A stretch of DNA of 64,000 nt from Clostridiales bacterium Firm_04 (GCA_001603005.1 LVAJ01000032.1:1-64000); one strand, 5' to 3'; positions 31,720 through 40,759 are shown, numbered from the stretch's first letter. Notes: a model not told the origin generated them from the letters alone. A program made the numbers and translations.

Positions 31720-33279
31720 TCATGGAAAATAATGCTGCGGTTTTCTGCGCAGATGCGTCAGGATCGCATATGCAGCGAAATAGACCGCGCCGCCTGCTGC
31801 GACTGCGCCGGACACTGCGATCCGCTGTGGAATCTGTGCGGTCAGCTTCGTATATCCCGCGATCGCGGCAGCAGCGCAGAGCCCGCCGCAGAACAGTTCG
31901 CAGAAACAGAGCCGCAGCAGCCGGAGCCGGATCCCCGTCCGCAGCCGGAACCGCCGCAGCGCAAGCAGCAGGATCAGCGCGTAGCAGCAGACCGTTGCCC
32001 ATGCCATGCCGCGCAGTCCGGTGCGGGGGATCAGCAGCAGATTGCAGAGCAGCTTGACCGCGGCGCCTGCCAGCATGATCCGCACCGTGTCGCCCGCATG
32101 ACCGGCTGCCTGCATCATGCTGAACAGCGGGTAGCTCCATGCGGAGAAGATGACCGCGATGCCCAGCACCGACAGGGCAGGGGATGCTGCCGCGATCTCT
32201 GCCGGACGCGCAGGAAACAGCATCGTCAGCAGCGGCTCTGCAAGGACGGCAATGCCGAATCCGGCTGGGAGCGCAAGCAATGCGGTGCGCTGCATGACCG
32301 TTTCTGCATGCGCCTGCATCTCGTCGGTGCGGTGCCGCGCGTAGCTTTCGGCGAATGCGGGGAACACGCCCTTGCCGAACATATTCGTGACCGCCGGTAC
32401 AAGGCTGAAAACGGTCACGGCGAGCCCTGCATATGCGCCGTAGAGGAAATTTGCCTGCGCCTGTTTCGGTGCGAGCAGACGCATTCCGGCGGCAAGGTCG
32501 ATCAGCGTCGTCAGATTCGTGACGAGTGATGCCGCAGCGACCGGCAGGAGCGTCCGGAACAGCGCGCGCAGCAGCATGCGGTCATTTTTTGCGCGGTGTG
32601 CTGCCGGAACCGCAGACGCCGGACATTTCGGCTGCGGGAACAGCAGCAGCGTCAGCGTGCCGATCGCCGTGGAAAGCGTAACGCCGGCGATCGCGGCAGC
32701 GGCAGCAGCTTCCGGCAGCGCGATGCCTGCGGGGAGCAGCGCCGGATGCGTGCAGACAAAGCGGCAGAGCCCAAGTCCGCAGACCACGCGCCCGATGCCC
32801 TCTGCCGCCTGCGAAACTGCTGTCGGCTGCATATTGTGATGCCCCTCGAATATGCCGCGCAGGACTGCATTGATGCAGCAGAACCAGATCGCCGGCGCAA
32901 AGCACCGCACAGCGAGCGATGCCTGCGGATTATGCAGCAGATGCGCACAAAATGATTCTGCCGGCAGAAACAGCAGCAGGCTGCCGAGCAGTCCGCAGAT
33001 GCCGAAAACGCGCTGTGCAAGATGCGCCGTTCTGTCCGCTGCCTGCGGATCGTTCCGCGCGAGTGCCTGCGCCGTTACTGCGGAAACGGCTGTATTGATG
33101 CCCGTGACCGACAGCGCGAATACCGGCAGAAACAAGCCGTATGCGCAGGAAAAATAGCCCATTCCCGTTCCGCCGAGCATCGCGGTCAGCGGGATGCGGA
33201 AAATCGCACCGAGTATCTTTGCAAGGAGCGCCGAGCCGATCAGCCAGACCGAGCCGCTCAAAACAGACTGCCGCTTCAT
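31720..33279 (-). CDS. Polysaccharide/lipid flippase of the SpoVB type (MOP superfamily)
   Basis: A 519-residue integral membrane protein with about 14 hydrophobic segments. It has the N-terminal GSVWLIGSALLAKILGAIFR motif of SpoVB/MurJ-like exporters and NLTTLIDLAAGMRLL in the middle. SpoVB has 518 residues and moves lipid-linked precursors for spore cortex in Bacillus. The length and motif support SpoVB, but other family members cannot be excluded. It is a single gene, convergent with the LRR gene. Confidence 0.78.
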   Translation of the reverse strand: MKRQSVLSGSVWLIGSALLAKILGAIFRIPLTAMLGGTGMGYFSCAYGLFLPVFALSVTGINTAVSAVTAQALARNDPQAADRTAHLAQRVFGICGLLGSLLLFLPAESFCAHLLHNPQASLAVRCFAPAIWFCCINAVLRGIFEGHHNMQPTAVSQAAEGIGRVVCGLGLCRFVCTHPALLPAGIALPEAAAAAAIAGVTLSTAIGTLTLLLFPQPKCPASAVPAAHRAKNDRMLLRALFRTLLPVAAASLVTNLTTLIDLAAGMRLLAPKQAQANFLYGAYAGLAVTVFSLVPAVTNMFGKGVFPAFAESYARHRTDEMQAHAETVMQRTALLALPAGFGIAVLAEPLLTMLFPARPAEIAAASPALSVLGIAVIFSAWSYPLFSMMQAAGHAGDTVRIMLAGAAVKLLCNLLLIPRTGLRGMAWATVCCYALILLLALRRFRLRTGIRLRLLRLCFCELFCGGLCAAAAIAGYTKLTAQIPQRIAVSGAVAAGGAVYFAAYAILTHLRRKPQHYFP

Positions 33280-33338
33280 TCAGGTTCCGTGCCTCCGTTC
33301 GTCATATGTGAAAAATCTGCCGTATATCCAAAAATATG

Positions 33339-33367
33339 TTGCAAAATCCGAAAATATGTGTTATAAT
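33339..33367 (+). promoter_or_regulatory. Promoter of the 33453-trpS operon
   Basis: TTGCAA, 17-base spacer, TATAAT. A small hairpin (TACGG/CCGTA, 33375-33390) follows at the start of the transcript; a like hairpin follows the rpsF promoter. Confidence 0.75.
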
Positions 33368-33452
33368 AGAGCGGTACGGTCTTTGCCGTATCATCGCAAA
33401 ACACCGATTTTCGGTTATTATCCCGTATGGGTTACAGGAAAGGATTTTTACA

Positions 33453-33998
33453 ATGGCAAACGAAAACCAGACATTTTACCGGAGAGTTCCCGTCAGCAAG
33501 CCCTATCTCGTCACGAGAAATCAGGCACTGCGCCTCTCTCCCTCCAATTTTACGCAGTTTATGAAGGACAGCACTGTTTACGGCGTCATCGTTGACATGC
33601 CGATGTCCCCGACCGTCATCACGACGCTCGCATGTTATGTCAACGGCGCTGCAAATCTGTATTTCAACAACGGCACCGATTATTCCGGCGCTGCACAGTT
33701 CTATCCGGGCGTCGTGCAGGCTGCGAGAATGTTCGTGACCAATGCTGCACATTATGTCAATGACGAGAATAAGGTCAACAATTTTGAGCTGCCGAACAGC
33801 AGAGCGCATTTCGCTTACATCCTGACAACAAAGGGCGTGCACCGTCTGGAAATCAACCCGATCAACGGACAGCAGACCGCAGAGGAGCGCGTGTTCCTCG
33901 CAATGTATCAGCGTGTCATGGGTGAGCTGCGCTCCGCACAGATGAAGGATCAGGCAGCCGGCAATACACCGAAGACCATGCTGGTGCCCGGCAACTGA
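33453..33998 (+). CDS. Conserved-looking protein of unknown function
   Basis: A 181-residue soluble protein with no signal or membrane segment and no family I recognise. Features are YGVIVDMPMSPTVITTLACY, an aromatic and asparagine-rich middle (YFNNGTDYSG), and a helical C-terminus. It is separated from trpS by 14 bases and shares its promoter, so a housekeeping role is likely. The start follows AGGAAAGGA. Confidence 0.65.
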   Translation: MANENQTFYRRVPVSKPYLVTRNQALRLSPSNFTQFMKDSTVYGVIVDMPMSPTVITTLACYVNGAANLYFNNGTDYSGAAQFYPGVVQAARMFVTNAAHYVNDENKVNNFELPNSRAHFAYILTTKGVHRLEINPINGQQTAEERVFLAMYQRVMGELRSAQMKDQAAGNTPKTMLVPGN

Positions 33999-34012
33999 TA
34001 AAGGAGCAGAAC

Positions 34013-35029
34013 ATGGCAGAACAGAACGTACAGCCGAAGAAGCAGCGCATTTTCAGTGCGATCCAGCCGACCGGCGTGTTTACACTCGGCAACTATATCG
34101 GTGCCGTGCGCAACTGGGACAAGCTTCAGGAAGAATATGAGTGCATCTATGCGATCGCCGATCTGCATGCGATCACCGTTCTGCAGGAGCCGGCACAGCT
34201 GCGCCAGAACACCATGCGCGCCTTTGCACTGATGCTCGCCTGCGGTATGGATCCGAAGCGCAGCATTACTTTCGTGCAGAGCCAGAATCCGCATCATGCG
34301 GAGCTGAGCTGGGTGCTCTCCTGCTCGACGATGTTCGGAGAACTGAGCAGAATGACGCAGTTCAAGGACAAGAGCCAGCGTCATGCGGACAATATCAATG
34401 CAGGTCTGTTCACCTATCCGGTGCTCATGGCTGCCGATATTCTCGCGTATAACGCGGATCTCGTGCCGATCGGCGCAGACCAGAAGCAGCATCTTGAGCT
34501 CGCGCGCAATATCGCACAGCGCTTCAATCAGCGCTACGGCGATACCTTCACCGTGCCGGACGGCTACTTCCCGAAGCAGGGCGCCCGCCTGATGTCGCTT
34601 CAGGATCCGACCAAGAAGATGTCCAAATCCGATGAAAATGCAAACGGCTGCGTTTTCATTCTGGATGACAAGGATACGATCCTGCGCAAATTCAAGCGCG
34701 CTGTCACCGACTCCGATACAGAGGTCTGCTATCGCGAGGGCAAGGACGGCATCAACAATCTCATGACGATCTACGGTGCTGTCACCGGCAAGACCAATGA
34801 GGAGATCGAAGCGGAATTTGCGGGAAAGGGTTACGGCGATTTCAAGATCGCAGTCGGCGAGGCGGTCGCAGATCATCTCGCACCGCTGCAGGCGGAATAT
34901 GCGCGCCTGATCGCGGATAAAGCCTATCTGACCGCATGCATGACCGAGGGCGCTGAGCAGGCATTCCGCCTGACCAGAAAGACGCTCCAGAAGGTTTATC
35001 GCAAGGTCGGCTTCATTGACCGAAAATAA
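34013..35029 (+). CDS. trpS: Tryptophanyl-tRNA synthetase
   Basis: A 338-residue class I synthetase of normal bacterial length; charges tRNA-Trp in the cytosol. The N-terminal signature is IFSAIQPTGVFTLGNYIG (HIGH region TLGN) and the KMSKS loop is KKMSKSDEN near residue 200. The start ATG follows AAGGAGCAGAAC. It is second in an operon behind the gene at 33453. No T-box was recognised upstream. Confidence 0.95.
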   Translation: MAEQNVQPKKQRIFSAIQPTGVFTLGNYIGAVRNWDKLQEEYECIYAIADLHAITVLQEPAQLRQNTMRAFALMLACGMDPKRSITFVQSQNPHHAELSWVLSCSTMFGELSRMTQFKDKSQRHADNINAGLFTYPVLMAADILAYNADLVPIGADQKQHLELARNIAQRFNQRYGDTFTVPDGYFPKQGARLMSLQDPTKKMSKSDENANGCVFILDDKDTILRKFKRAVTDSDTEVCYREGKDGINNLMTIYGAVTGKTNEEIEAEFAGKGYGDFKIAVGEAVADHLAPLQAEYARLIADKAYLTACMTEGAEQAFRLTRKTLQKVYRKVGFIDRK

Positions 35030-35042
35030 TATTCATAAAAAA

Positions 35043-35110
35043 CCGCGCCGAATTATAGAAAGTTTCGGGTATAAATTACCAGTTTGGAAAACGGATTCGG
35101 CGCGGATTTT
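35043..35110 (+). terminator. Terminator of trpS with a long loop
   Basis: CCGCGCCGAAT (35043-35053) pairs with ATTCGGCGCGG (35095-35105), followed by ATTTT. Confidence 0.7.
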
Positions 35111-35149
35111 GGATGAATGCCGAAAGTTTCGGGAAAATGCCAAAAACAC

Positions 35150-35178
35150 TTGCTTTTTATGAAAAAAAGAGGTAAAAT
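35150..35178 (+). promoter_or_regulatory. Promoter of mazG, very close to the start codon
   Basis: TTGCTT, 17-base spacer, TAAAAT. The -10 ends nine bases before the ATG, so the transcript would be almost leaderless. Confidence 0.6.
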
Positions 35179-35187
35179 AAACAATAT

Positions 35188-36018
35188 ATGAGAACCAGCG
35201 AAGAAACACTCGCAGCATTGCGCAGCAAGCCGCATTACGGCATCGAGGATCTGCTGCAGATCATGCAGGTGCTGCGGAGCGAAAACGGCTGTCCGTGGGA
35301 TAAGGAGCAGACGCACAAAAGCATCCGGCAGGATTTTCTGGAGGAATGCTATGAAGCGGTCGAAGCGATTGATGCGGACAGTGTTCCCATGATGCGCGAG
35401 GAACTCGGCGATGTGCTGCTGCAGGTGGTGTTCCACTGCCAGATCGAAACCGAGCAGTCGCATTTCACATTCGATGATATCTGTGATGAGCTGTGCAGAA
35501 AGCTCGTGGTACGGCACCCGCATGTCTTCGGAAATGTCAATGTGTCCGGCAGCGAGGAAGTGCTCAAGAACTGGGACAGCATCAAGCAGGAGACCAAGCA
35601 CCAGACAACCGCTGCGGATACCCTCGACAGCGTGTGCAAGGCGCTCCCCGCACTGATGTATGCACAGAAGCTCGGAAAGCGTGCCGGCAGAGCCGGCATG
35701 GACTGGAATAACGCAGAGGACGCATTCTCCTATATCCGGAAGGAAACCGATGAGCTGGAGGATGCAATGCAGAGCGGACAGCAGGCACAGATCGAGGAGG
35801 AACTCGGAGATCTGCTTTTCTCCTGCGTCAATACGGCGCGGCATCTGAACATTGATGCGGAAACTGCTTTGCGTGCTGCTGCGGAAAAGTTCCGGAAGCG
35901 TTTTGCAGAAACGGAGCGGCTTGTGACGGCGGACGGCAAGGAAATGTCCGGCTTGCCGATCGAAACCCTCGACCGTTACTGGGAAATCGCGAAAAAGGCT
36001 TCAGACGGACAGAAATGA
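35188..36018 (+). CDS. mazG: Nucleoside triphosphate pyrophosphohydrolase MazG
   Basis: A 276-residue protein with two MazG domains. The first has ENGCPWDKEQTHKSIRQDFL and EECYEAVEAID, with REELGDVLLQVVFHCQ; the second has KETDELEDAM and EEELGDLLFSCVN, each with the ExxE...ExxD metal pattern. It hydrolyses NTPs to NMP and pyrophosphate and may limit mutagenic nucleotides. It is followed by hup and rqcP, the usual Firmicute order. GAGG lies 15 bases before the ATG, too far for a normal ribosome site. Confidence 0.93.
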   Translation: MRTSEETLAALRSKPHYGIEDLLQIMQVLRSENGCPWDKEQTHKSIRQDFLEECYEAVEAIDADSVPMMREELGDVLLQVVFHCQIETEQSHFTFDDICDELCRKLVVRHPHVFGNVNVSGSEEVLKNWDSIKQETKHQTTAADTLDSVCKALPALMYAQKLGKRAGRAGMDWNNAEDAFSYIRKETDELEDAMQSGQQAQIEEELGDLLFSCVNTARHLNIDAETALRAAAEKFRKRFAETERLVTADGKEMSGLPIETLDRYWEIAKKASDGQK

Positions 36019-36125
36019 TTTGCGTTTTAGGTGTGTGACGAAGTATTATGGAAGGCTGCATACCGCGTATCAAACCGACGCGGTGCACATAAATAAAACA
36101 GAGATGCAATGTGGAGGATCTTACA

Positions 36126-36404
36126 ATGACCAAGATTGAACTGATTACTGCACTGGCGCAGAAGGGTAACTGCACCAGAAAAGAGGCTGATGATGCACTT
36201 GAGCTCGTCACTTCTGTTATCGTGGAATCACTGATTGCAGGTGAGAAAGTGCACCTGACCGGTCTCGGCACATTTGAAATTCATGACCGGAAGGCAAAGG
36301 AAACCAAGAACCCGCGCACCGGAAAACCCATGACCACACCCGCAAAGAAGGCTCCGGCTTTCCGCGCATCCAAGGCATTGAAGGAAGCTGTTAACAAGGA
36401 ATGA
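36126..36404 (+). CDS. hup: HU-type DNA-binding protein
   Basis: A 92-residue protein of the bacterial histone-like family. It has the beta-arm region GLGTFEIHDRKAKETKNPRT and a KAPAFRASKALKEAVN C-terminus. A dimer bends and compacts DNA. The start MTKIELI follows GTGGAGGATCTTACA. It overlaps the next gene by four bases (ATGA). Confidence 0.95.
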   Translation: MTKIELITALAQKGNCTRKEADDALELVTSVIVESLIAGEKVHLTGLGTFEIHDRKAKETKNPRTGKPMTTPAKKAPAFRASKALKEAVNKE

Positions 36405-36643
36405 GACTCGACAAATATCTGAAGGTATCCCGTCTGATGAAGCGCAGAACTGTCGCAAATGAAGCCTGCGACGCCGGACGCGTTTCTGTGAACGGGAAGC
36501 CTGCACGCGCCTCATACGATGTGAAGGTCGGCGATGTCATTGAGATCGCATTCGGTCAGCGCATGATGAAGGTGCGGGTGGCTGCTGTCTCCGAGGTCGT
36601 GACCAAGGAGAAGGCGGCAGAGCTTTATACCGTTGAAGCGTAA
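36401..36643 (+). CDS. rqcP: S4-domain RNA-binding protein RqcP
   Basis: An 80-residue S4-domain protein (MRLDKYLKVSRLMKRRTVAN, then GRVSVNGKPARASYDVKVGD). RqcP (YabO/YlmH-Hsp15 type) works on stalled 50S subunits with RqcH in Firmicutes. Position directly after hup and mazG supports this rather than Hsp15. Confidence 0.88.
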   Translation: MRLDKYLKVSRLMKRRTVANEACDAGRVSVNGKPARASYDVKVGDVIEIAFGQRMMKVRVAAVSEVVTKEKAAELYTVEA

Positions 36644-36645
36644 AA

Positions 36646-36685
36646 ATCAGGCACGGAACATTGCGTTCTGTGCCTGATTCTCTTT
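36646..36685. terminator. Terminator of mazG-hup-rqcP
   Basis: AATCAGGCACGGAA pairs with TTCTGTGCCTGATT (G-U pair allowed), then CTCTTTG. Confidence 0.8.
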
Positions 36686-36703
36686 GTTTCGGTGTTTTGC
36701 GTG

Positions 36704-38605
36704 TCAGATCTTTTCGGAGCGTCTGGCGCGCTTTTTCTGCTTTTTGATCTCGTACATCTTCTCGTCCGCCTGCTTGATGATGCTGTAAAGCGAATCGCCT
36801 TCTTCCGCGAGGATCACCACGCTGCCGAGACTTGCCGAGACCGCATAGGGCTTGCGAATCAGATCATTGACCGCCTGCAGCGCGCCGGCAAATTTCTTTG
36901 CGAGCGCAATATCGTCATTGCGATCCACATTTACGCTGAGGATCAGGAACTCGTCGCCGCCGAAACGTGCGCAAATGCTGTTTTTATTGCAGCAGTCCTG
37001 AATAACGCCGGCGAGCCGCTGGATCGCAAAATCGCCCTCATTGTGCCCGTAGTTGTCGTTGATATATTTCAGCCCGTCCATATCAATGAAGCTGAGCATT
37101 ACGCGGCGGTGCTGCGCAATGCTGTCGCGGAACATGTCGTCTGCAATGTTGAAAAAGCCGTTGCGGTTATAGATATTGCAGAGCGGATCAATGACATAGA
37201 GCCGGTTCAGCTCGTCCATTGCATTGTTGATATGGAACAGCTTGCGGATGTTTTCGACGGAGTTGCTGAGCGTCAAGGTCAGCGTGTGGCAGATCAGGCT
37301 GCTGATCGGGAAATCGCTGTTCGTGATGATGTAATAGCCGAGGCAGCGTTCGCCGAAATGCAGCGGCAGGAAGTAACTGACATTGCCGCCGGTCTCGAAC
37401 GGCTCCGGAAACATATTGCTGCTTGGGAACAGCGCGACGCTTCTGCGCCTGCCGCGGTCCCAGATCAGCGGGGCAGTCATGCGCTCCGCATAGTCAGAGG
37501 GATCCGGCAGCGGCGTGCCCGCCTGAAACGAGCTTTCCCAGTCCTTTGTCAGACACAGGCAGAATTTTTCGCAGCCGAGATCCTTGATGACGCTTTCGAT
37601 CGCATCGAAGCATTCGTCGGCAGTTTCCGCTTCGGCAAGACCTGCCGTCAGGCGGTTCAGCATATGAATATTGGTGTTGGTCGTTTCCATTCTGCGGTAG
37701 GCGCTCTTGGTGTATTCGCCGAGATTATCGCTGTGCTCTGCCGTGCAGCCGCAGCTTTCGGAGAACACCGGCGTCGCGTTCAGAACCGTGCTGACGGGCT
37801 GCTCGGTGCCGTTCAGGAGCTTGCAGAGGATCTCCATTGCCTGATAGCCGGAATCAAAGAGCGGTCTGCTGACGGTCGTCAGTGCCGGAAACGAGTTTCT
37901 TGCGTTCGAGGTGTTGTCGAAGCCGGTGACGATAATATCATCCGGCACGCGGTAGCCGAGCTTTTCAAGCGATGAGATCACGGTCAGCGCCATGCTGTCG
38001 TTTGAGCAGATGATCGCATCGGGCATCGGCAGACCGGACGCGACAAAGTCCTCGACTGCGCGGATGCCGTCATAGCTGCGGAAGCTGCCGGGATAGATCC
38101 GCGCTTCCTCGATCTTGAGCTTGTTGTCGCGCATGGCGCTCAAAAACGCATTATAGCGCGCTCTGCCTTCCGGATTCGCAAGCGGACCGGAAACGAAATT
38201 CAGGATTTTTGCGCCGTGCTTCTGAATGACATGATTGACCAGCGCTTTCATGACGGAAAAGTTGTCGATGCTGATGTCGTGGAAATCCGGATAGTCCTTT
38301 GTTTCAAATACGACGGCAGGAATGCCGGCAGCGCGGACTCTGTCCATGATCCTTCCGCGGATCTTCGCGTCGCCGAAGGTGTTGGTCATGACGAGCGCAC
38401 CGTCAAACTTCGTGAAGTCTGTCAGGCTGTAAATGCTGTATTCTCCGATGTCGAAGCGTCTGCTGTCCACCATGCCGCCGAATGCAGCAAAATAAGAAAC
38501 GTTGATCTTCCGTTCTCGGGCATACTGATTGATGCCGCGGATGATATTATATTGGTATTCCTCATCGAGTCCGGACACGACAACCGCAATATTGATGATG
38601 CCCAT
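36704..38605 (-). CDS. Cytosolic LacI-type sugar-binding domain fused to a GGDEF domain
   Basis: A 633-residue protein. The N-terminal LacI/periplasmic-binding-like domain (about 1-290) starts directly at MGIINIAVVVSGLDEEYQ; no HTH and no signal peptide are present. It has CSNDSMALTVISSLEKLGYR and DDIIVTGFDN. A middle region (about 300-460), possibly GAF-like, precedes a GGDEF domain (about 470-625) with PLCNIYNRNGFFN and active motif FGGDEF. The RxxD inhibitory site is not seen. It should make cyclic di-GMP in response to a cytosolic ligand, perhaps a sugar. Single gene. Confidence 0.85.
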   Translation of the reverse strand: MGIINIAVVVSGLDEEYQYNIIRGINQYARERKINVSYFAAFGGMVDSRRFDIGEYSIYSLTDFTKFDGALVMTNTFGDAKIRGRIMDRVRAAGIPAVVFETKDYPDFHDISIDNFSVMKALVNHVIQKHGAKILNFVSGPLANPEGRARYNAFLSAMRDNKLKIEEARIYPGSFRSYDGIRAVEDFVASGLPMPDAIICSNDSMALTVISSLEKLGYRVPDDIIVTGFDNTSNARNSFPALTTVSRPLFDSGYQAMEILCKLLNGTEQPVSTVLNATPVFSESCGCTAEHSDNLGEYTKSAYRRMETTNTNIHMLNRLTAGLAEAETADECFDAIESVIKDLGCEKFCLCLTKDWESSFQAGTPLPDPSDYAERMTAPLIWDRGRRRSVALFPSSNMFPEPFETGGNVSYFLPLHFGERCLGYYIITNSDFPISSLICHTLTLTLSNSVENIRKLFHINNAMDELNRLYVIDPLCNIYNRNGFFNIADDMFRDSIAQHRRVMLSFIDMDGLKYINDNYGHNEGDFAIQRLAGVIQDCCNKNSICARFGGDEFLILSVNVDRNDDIALAKKFAGALQAVNDLIRKPYAVSASLGSVVILAEEGDSLYSIIKQADEKMYEIKKQKKRARRSEKI

Positions 38606-38767
38606 TTTATCCCCTCACTGTTCCAGTGTGATACAGTTATCTATATTATAACACATTTATGCGAAAAAGAAAACCCTGCGCGCGGATTTTGGCGATTTTC
38701 ACATGAAACCGCAGTGCTTCTTGTGCAATTGTGCAGGAAACGGAGCGTAAATTTCCGCTAGTTCTGT

Positions 38768-39283
38768 TCAAAGTGTAATATTGTAGATATCTGCCTGTTT
38801 TCCCTCACAGAGAAAGCTGCGCTGAAGCACGCCGCCGTTGTGCAGGATCGTCTGAACCGAGGGGAGATTGTCCCGCATGACGGAAAGCTGCAGATGCTCC
38901 ATGCCGCATTGTTTTGCGATCCCGCAGACCTGCCGGAGCATTTCGGTTGCGCAGCCGCGTCCTCTTGCAGCGGGCAGCACGCTGTAACCGCTGTGCCCGA
39001 AATCCTTCAGGAACACGTTGAGCGTATGCCGCAGGTCGATGATGCCGACGAGTGCGCCGGTTTCATCCAGCGCGAAAAAAGTGTCCGTCACCACCCAGTC
39101 CGGACTGACCGTGACCGGCGATGTATTGGCGGTGACTGTCAGCAGCCACGATTCAAAGTTCTCTGCGCGGTCGAGCAGCTCGCTCCCGTGAATGACCGTT
39201 TCGCCGGCATCGAAGAATGCCTGCCGGAAGGCGAGTGCTGCCTGTTTGTGCGCCGCCGCAGGGCGAACCAGTGTAATTTGCAT
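38768..39283 (-). CDS. GNAT acetyltransferase
   Basis: A 171-residue GNAT protein. The acetyl-CoA motif is SVLPAARGRGCATEMLRQV and a C-terminal HLQLSVMRDNLPSVQTILHN follows. It resembles small-molecule or ribosomal-protein acetyltransferases of the RimJ-like group. The start MQITLV follows GAGGGAATCAT; the longer frame has no ribosome site. Confidence 0.82.
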   Translation of the reverse strand: MQITLVRPAAAHKQAALAFRQAFFDAGETVIHGSELLDRAENFESWLLTVTANTSPVTVSPDWVVTDTFFALDETGALVGIIDLRHTLNVFLKDFGHSGYSVLPAARGRGCATEMLRQVCGIAKQCGMEHLQLSVMRDNLPSVQTILHNGGVLQRSFLCEGKQADIYNITL

Positions 39284-39398
39284 ATGATTCCCTCTTTTCT
39301 GCCCGAATACCCCATTATACCGCATTTGCCGGAAAAAGTCAAATCGCTTGCAAAAATCGCGCGAACCGGGCGGGAACGAAGAAATTTTGCATTTGCTC

Positions 39399-39427
39399 TT
39401 GACAAATCACCGGTTTTCTGCTAAAAT
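39399..39427 (+). promoter_or_regulatory. Promoter of rpsF-ssb-rpsR
   Basis: TTGACA, 17-base spacer, TAAAAT. Confidence 0.8.
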
Positions 39428-39432
39428 AGATA

Positions 39433-39520
39433 GGTACGGTTTATCCGTATCAGGCAGAAGAATGATCCTGCCGATTCCTTGTCCGCCCGAAATTTTCAAG
39501 AACGGACGGGCTTTATCCAG
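39433..39520 (+). promoter_or_regulatory. Structured leader of rpsF
   Basis: Contains a small TACGG/CCGTA hairpin (39435-39449), a GGCAG/CTGCC hairpin (39452-39474) and overlapping alternatives GTCCG/CGGAC or GCCCG/CGGGC around 39481-39512. Firmicute rpsF leaders can bind S6-S18; I cannot confirm that motif here. Confidence 0.4.
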
Positions 39521-39537
39521 AAGGAGGTGTATCAAAC

Positions 39538-39831
39538 ATGGCGAAGAAATCTGCAAGCTATGAGCTGATGGTCGTCCTGAGCCTTGCAAAGGGCGAGGAG
39601 GCTGTCCAGAACACTTGGGCAAAGTTCAAGGAGCTCATCGAAAAGAATGCAGAACTCGGCGAGGTTGATGAGTGGGGTAAGCGTAAGCTGGCATACCCGA
39701 TCAACTACGAGACTGACGCATACTACATCGTGGCGCAGTTTACGTCCACACCGGATTTCCCGGCAGAGCTGGACCGTATCCTGAACATCACGGACGGTGT
39801 GCTGCGCTCCATGATCACGGTCACGGAGTAA
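39538..39831 (+). CDS. rpsF: 30S ribosomal protein S6
   Basis: A 97-residue S6 (SYELMVVLSLAKGEE, KRKLAYPINYETDAYYIVAQ). It binds 16S rRNA with S18. The start follows AAGGAGGTGTATCAAAC. First gene of rpsF-ssb-rpsR. Confidence 0.96.
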   Translation: MAKKSASYELMVVLSLAKGEEAVQNTWAKFKELIEKNAELGEVDEWGKRKLAYPINYETDAYYIVAQFTSTPDFPAELDRILNITDGVLRSMITVTE

Positions 39832-39856
39832 TTTCCAGAAAGAGGAGGTTCGGTTT

Positions 39857-40417
39857 ATGCTGAACAAGGTTATTATTATGGGACGTCTGACCCGTGATCC
39901 GGAATTTCGGCAGACGACCTCCGGCGTTCCTGTTTGTCGCTTTTCTGTCGCGATCAGCCGTCAGTTTGCAAATAAGCAGACCGGTGAGCGCGAAGCGGAT
40001 TTTGTCGATTGCGTTGCATGGAGACAGACCGCTGAATTTGTTTCCCGCTATTTCAGCAAGGGAAATATGATTCTGGTAGAGGGACAGCTCAGAAACGACA
40101 ACTATACCGATAACAATGGTGTGAAGCATTATCGCATGAATGTATTTGTCGATAATGTCAGCTTCTGTGAATCCAAAGGCAACGGCGGTCAGGGCGGCGG
40201 CGATTATGCACCGCAGGGCGGCTACAGCCAGCAGGGCGGCGGTTACGGTCAGCAGGGCGGCTATCAGCAGAACGGCGGCGGTTATCAGAATAACAGCTAC
40301 CAGAATGCACCGGCTCCGGCAGCACCGCGTCCCGCAGCACCCGCACAGGATGCGCTTTCCATCGGTGACATCGGTGAATTTGAAGAAATTCTCAGCGACG
40401 GCGAAGTGCCGTTCTGA
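39857..40417 (+). CDS. ssb: Single-stranded DNA-binding protein
   Basis: A 186-residue SSB. The OB fold (about 1-110) starts MLNKVIIMGRLTRDPEFRQT. A Gly/Gln/Tyr-rich linker follows. The C-terminus is EILSDGEVPF, close to the DDDIPF tip that binds partner proteins. It lies between rpsF and rpsR, its standard place in Firmicutes. Confidence 0.96.
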   Translation: MLNKVIIMGRLTRDPEFRQTTSGVPVCRFSVAISRQFANKQTGEREADFVDCVAWRQTAEFVSRYFSKGNMILVEGQLRNDNYTDNNGVKHYRMNVFVDNVSFCESKGNGGQGGGDYAPQGGYSQQGGGYGQQGGYQQNGGGYQNNSYQNAPAPAAPRPAAPAQDALSIGDIGEFEEILSDGEVPF

Positions 40418-40460
40418 GCAATCGAGAACGACAATTTCCTGAAAGGGAGGGAAATGTATC

Positions 40461-40709
40461 ATGCCTATGGATCATGAGAGACCGCAGCGCGGCGGCAAGA
40501 GACCGCGCAGAAAGGTTTGCATGTTCTGCGCTGACAAGGTTCAGAACATCGACTACAAGGACATCAACCGTCTGAAGAAGTGCATGACCGAGCGTGCAAA
40601 GATTCTGCCCCGCAGAGTCACCGGCACCTGCGCATTCCATCAGCGTCAGCTGACGACCGCGATCAAGCGCTCCAGATACGTTGCACTGATTCCGTACACT
40701 GCGGACTAA
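40461..40709 (+). CDS. rpsR: 30S ribosomal protein S18
   Basis: An 82-residue S18 with [19 protein letters not shown] and the conserved [18 protein letters not shown]. Cysteines at CMFC and CAFH suggest a zinc-binding form. Last gene of the operon before the terminator at 40721. Confidence 0.96.
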   Translation: MPMDHERPQRGGKRPRRKVCMFCADKVQNIDYKDINRLKKCMTERAKILPRRVTGTCAFHQRQLTTAIKRSRYVALIPYTAD

Positions 40710-40720
40710 TGCAAAAAACG

Positions 40721-40759
40721 AAATACGCTGTATCCTGTTCGGGTACAGCGTATTTTTTT
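40721..40759. terminator. Terminator of rpsF-ssb-rpsR, likely bidirectional
   Basis: AAATACGCTGTA pairs with TACAGCGTATTT, followed by TTTT. Confidence 0.9.
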
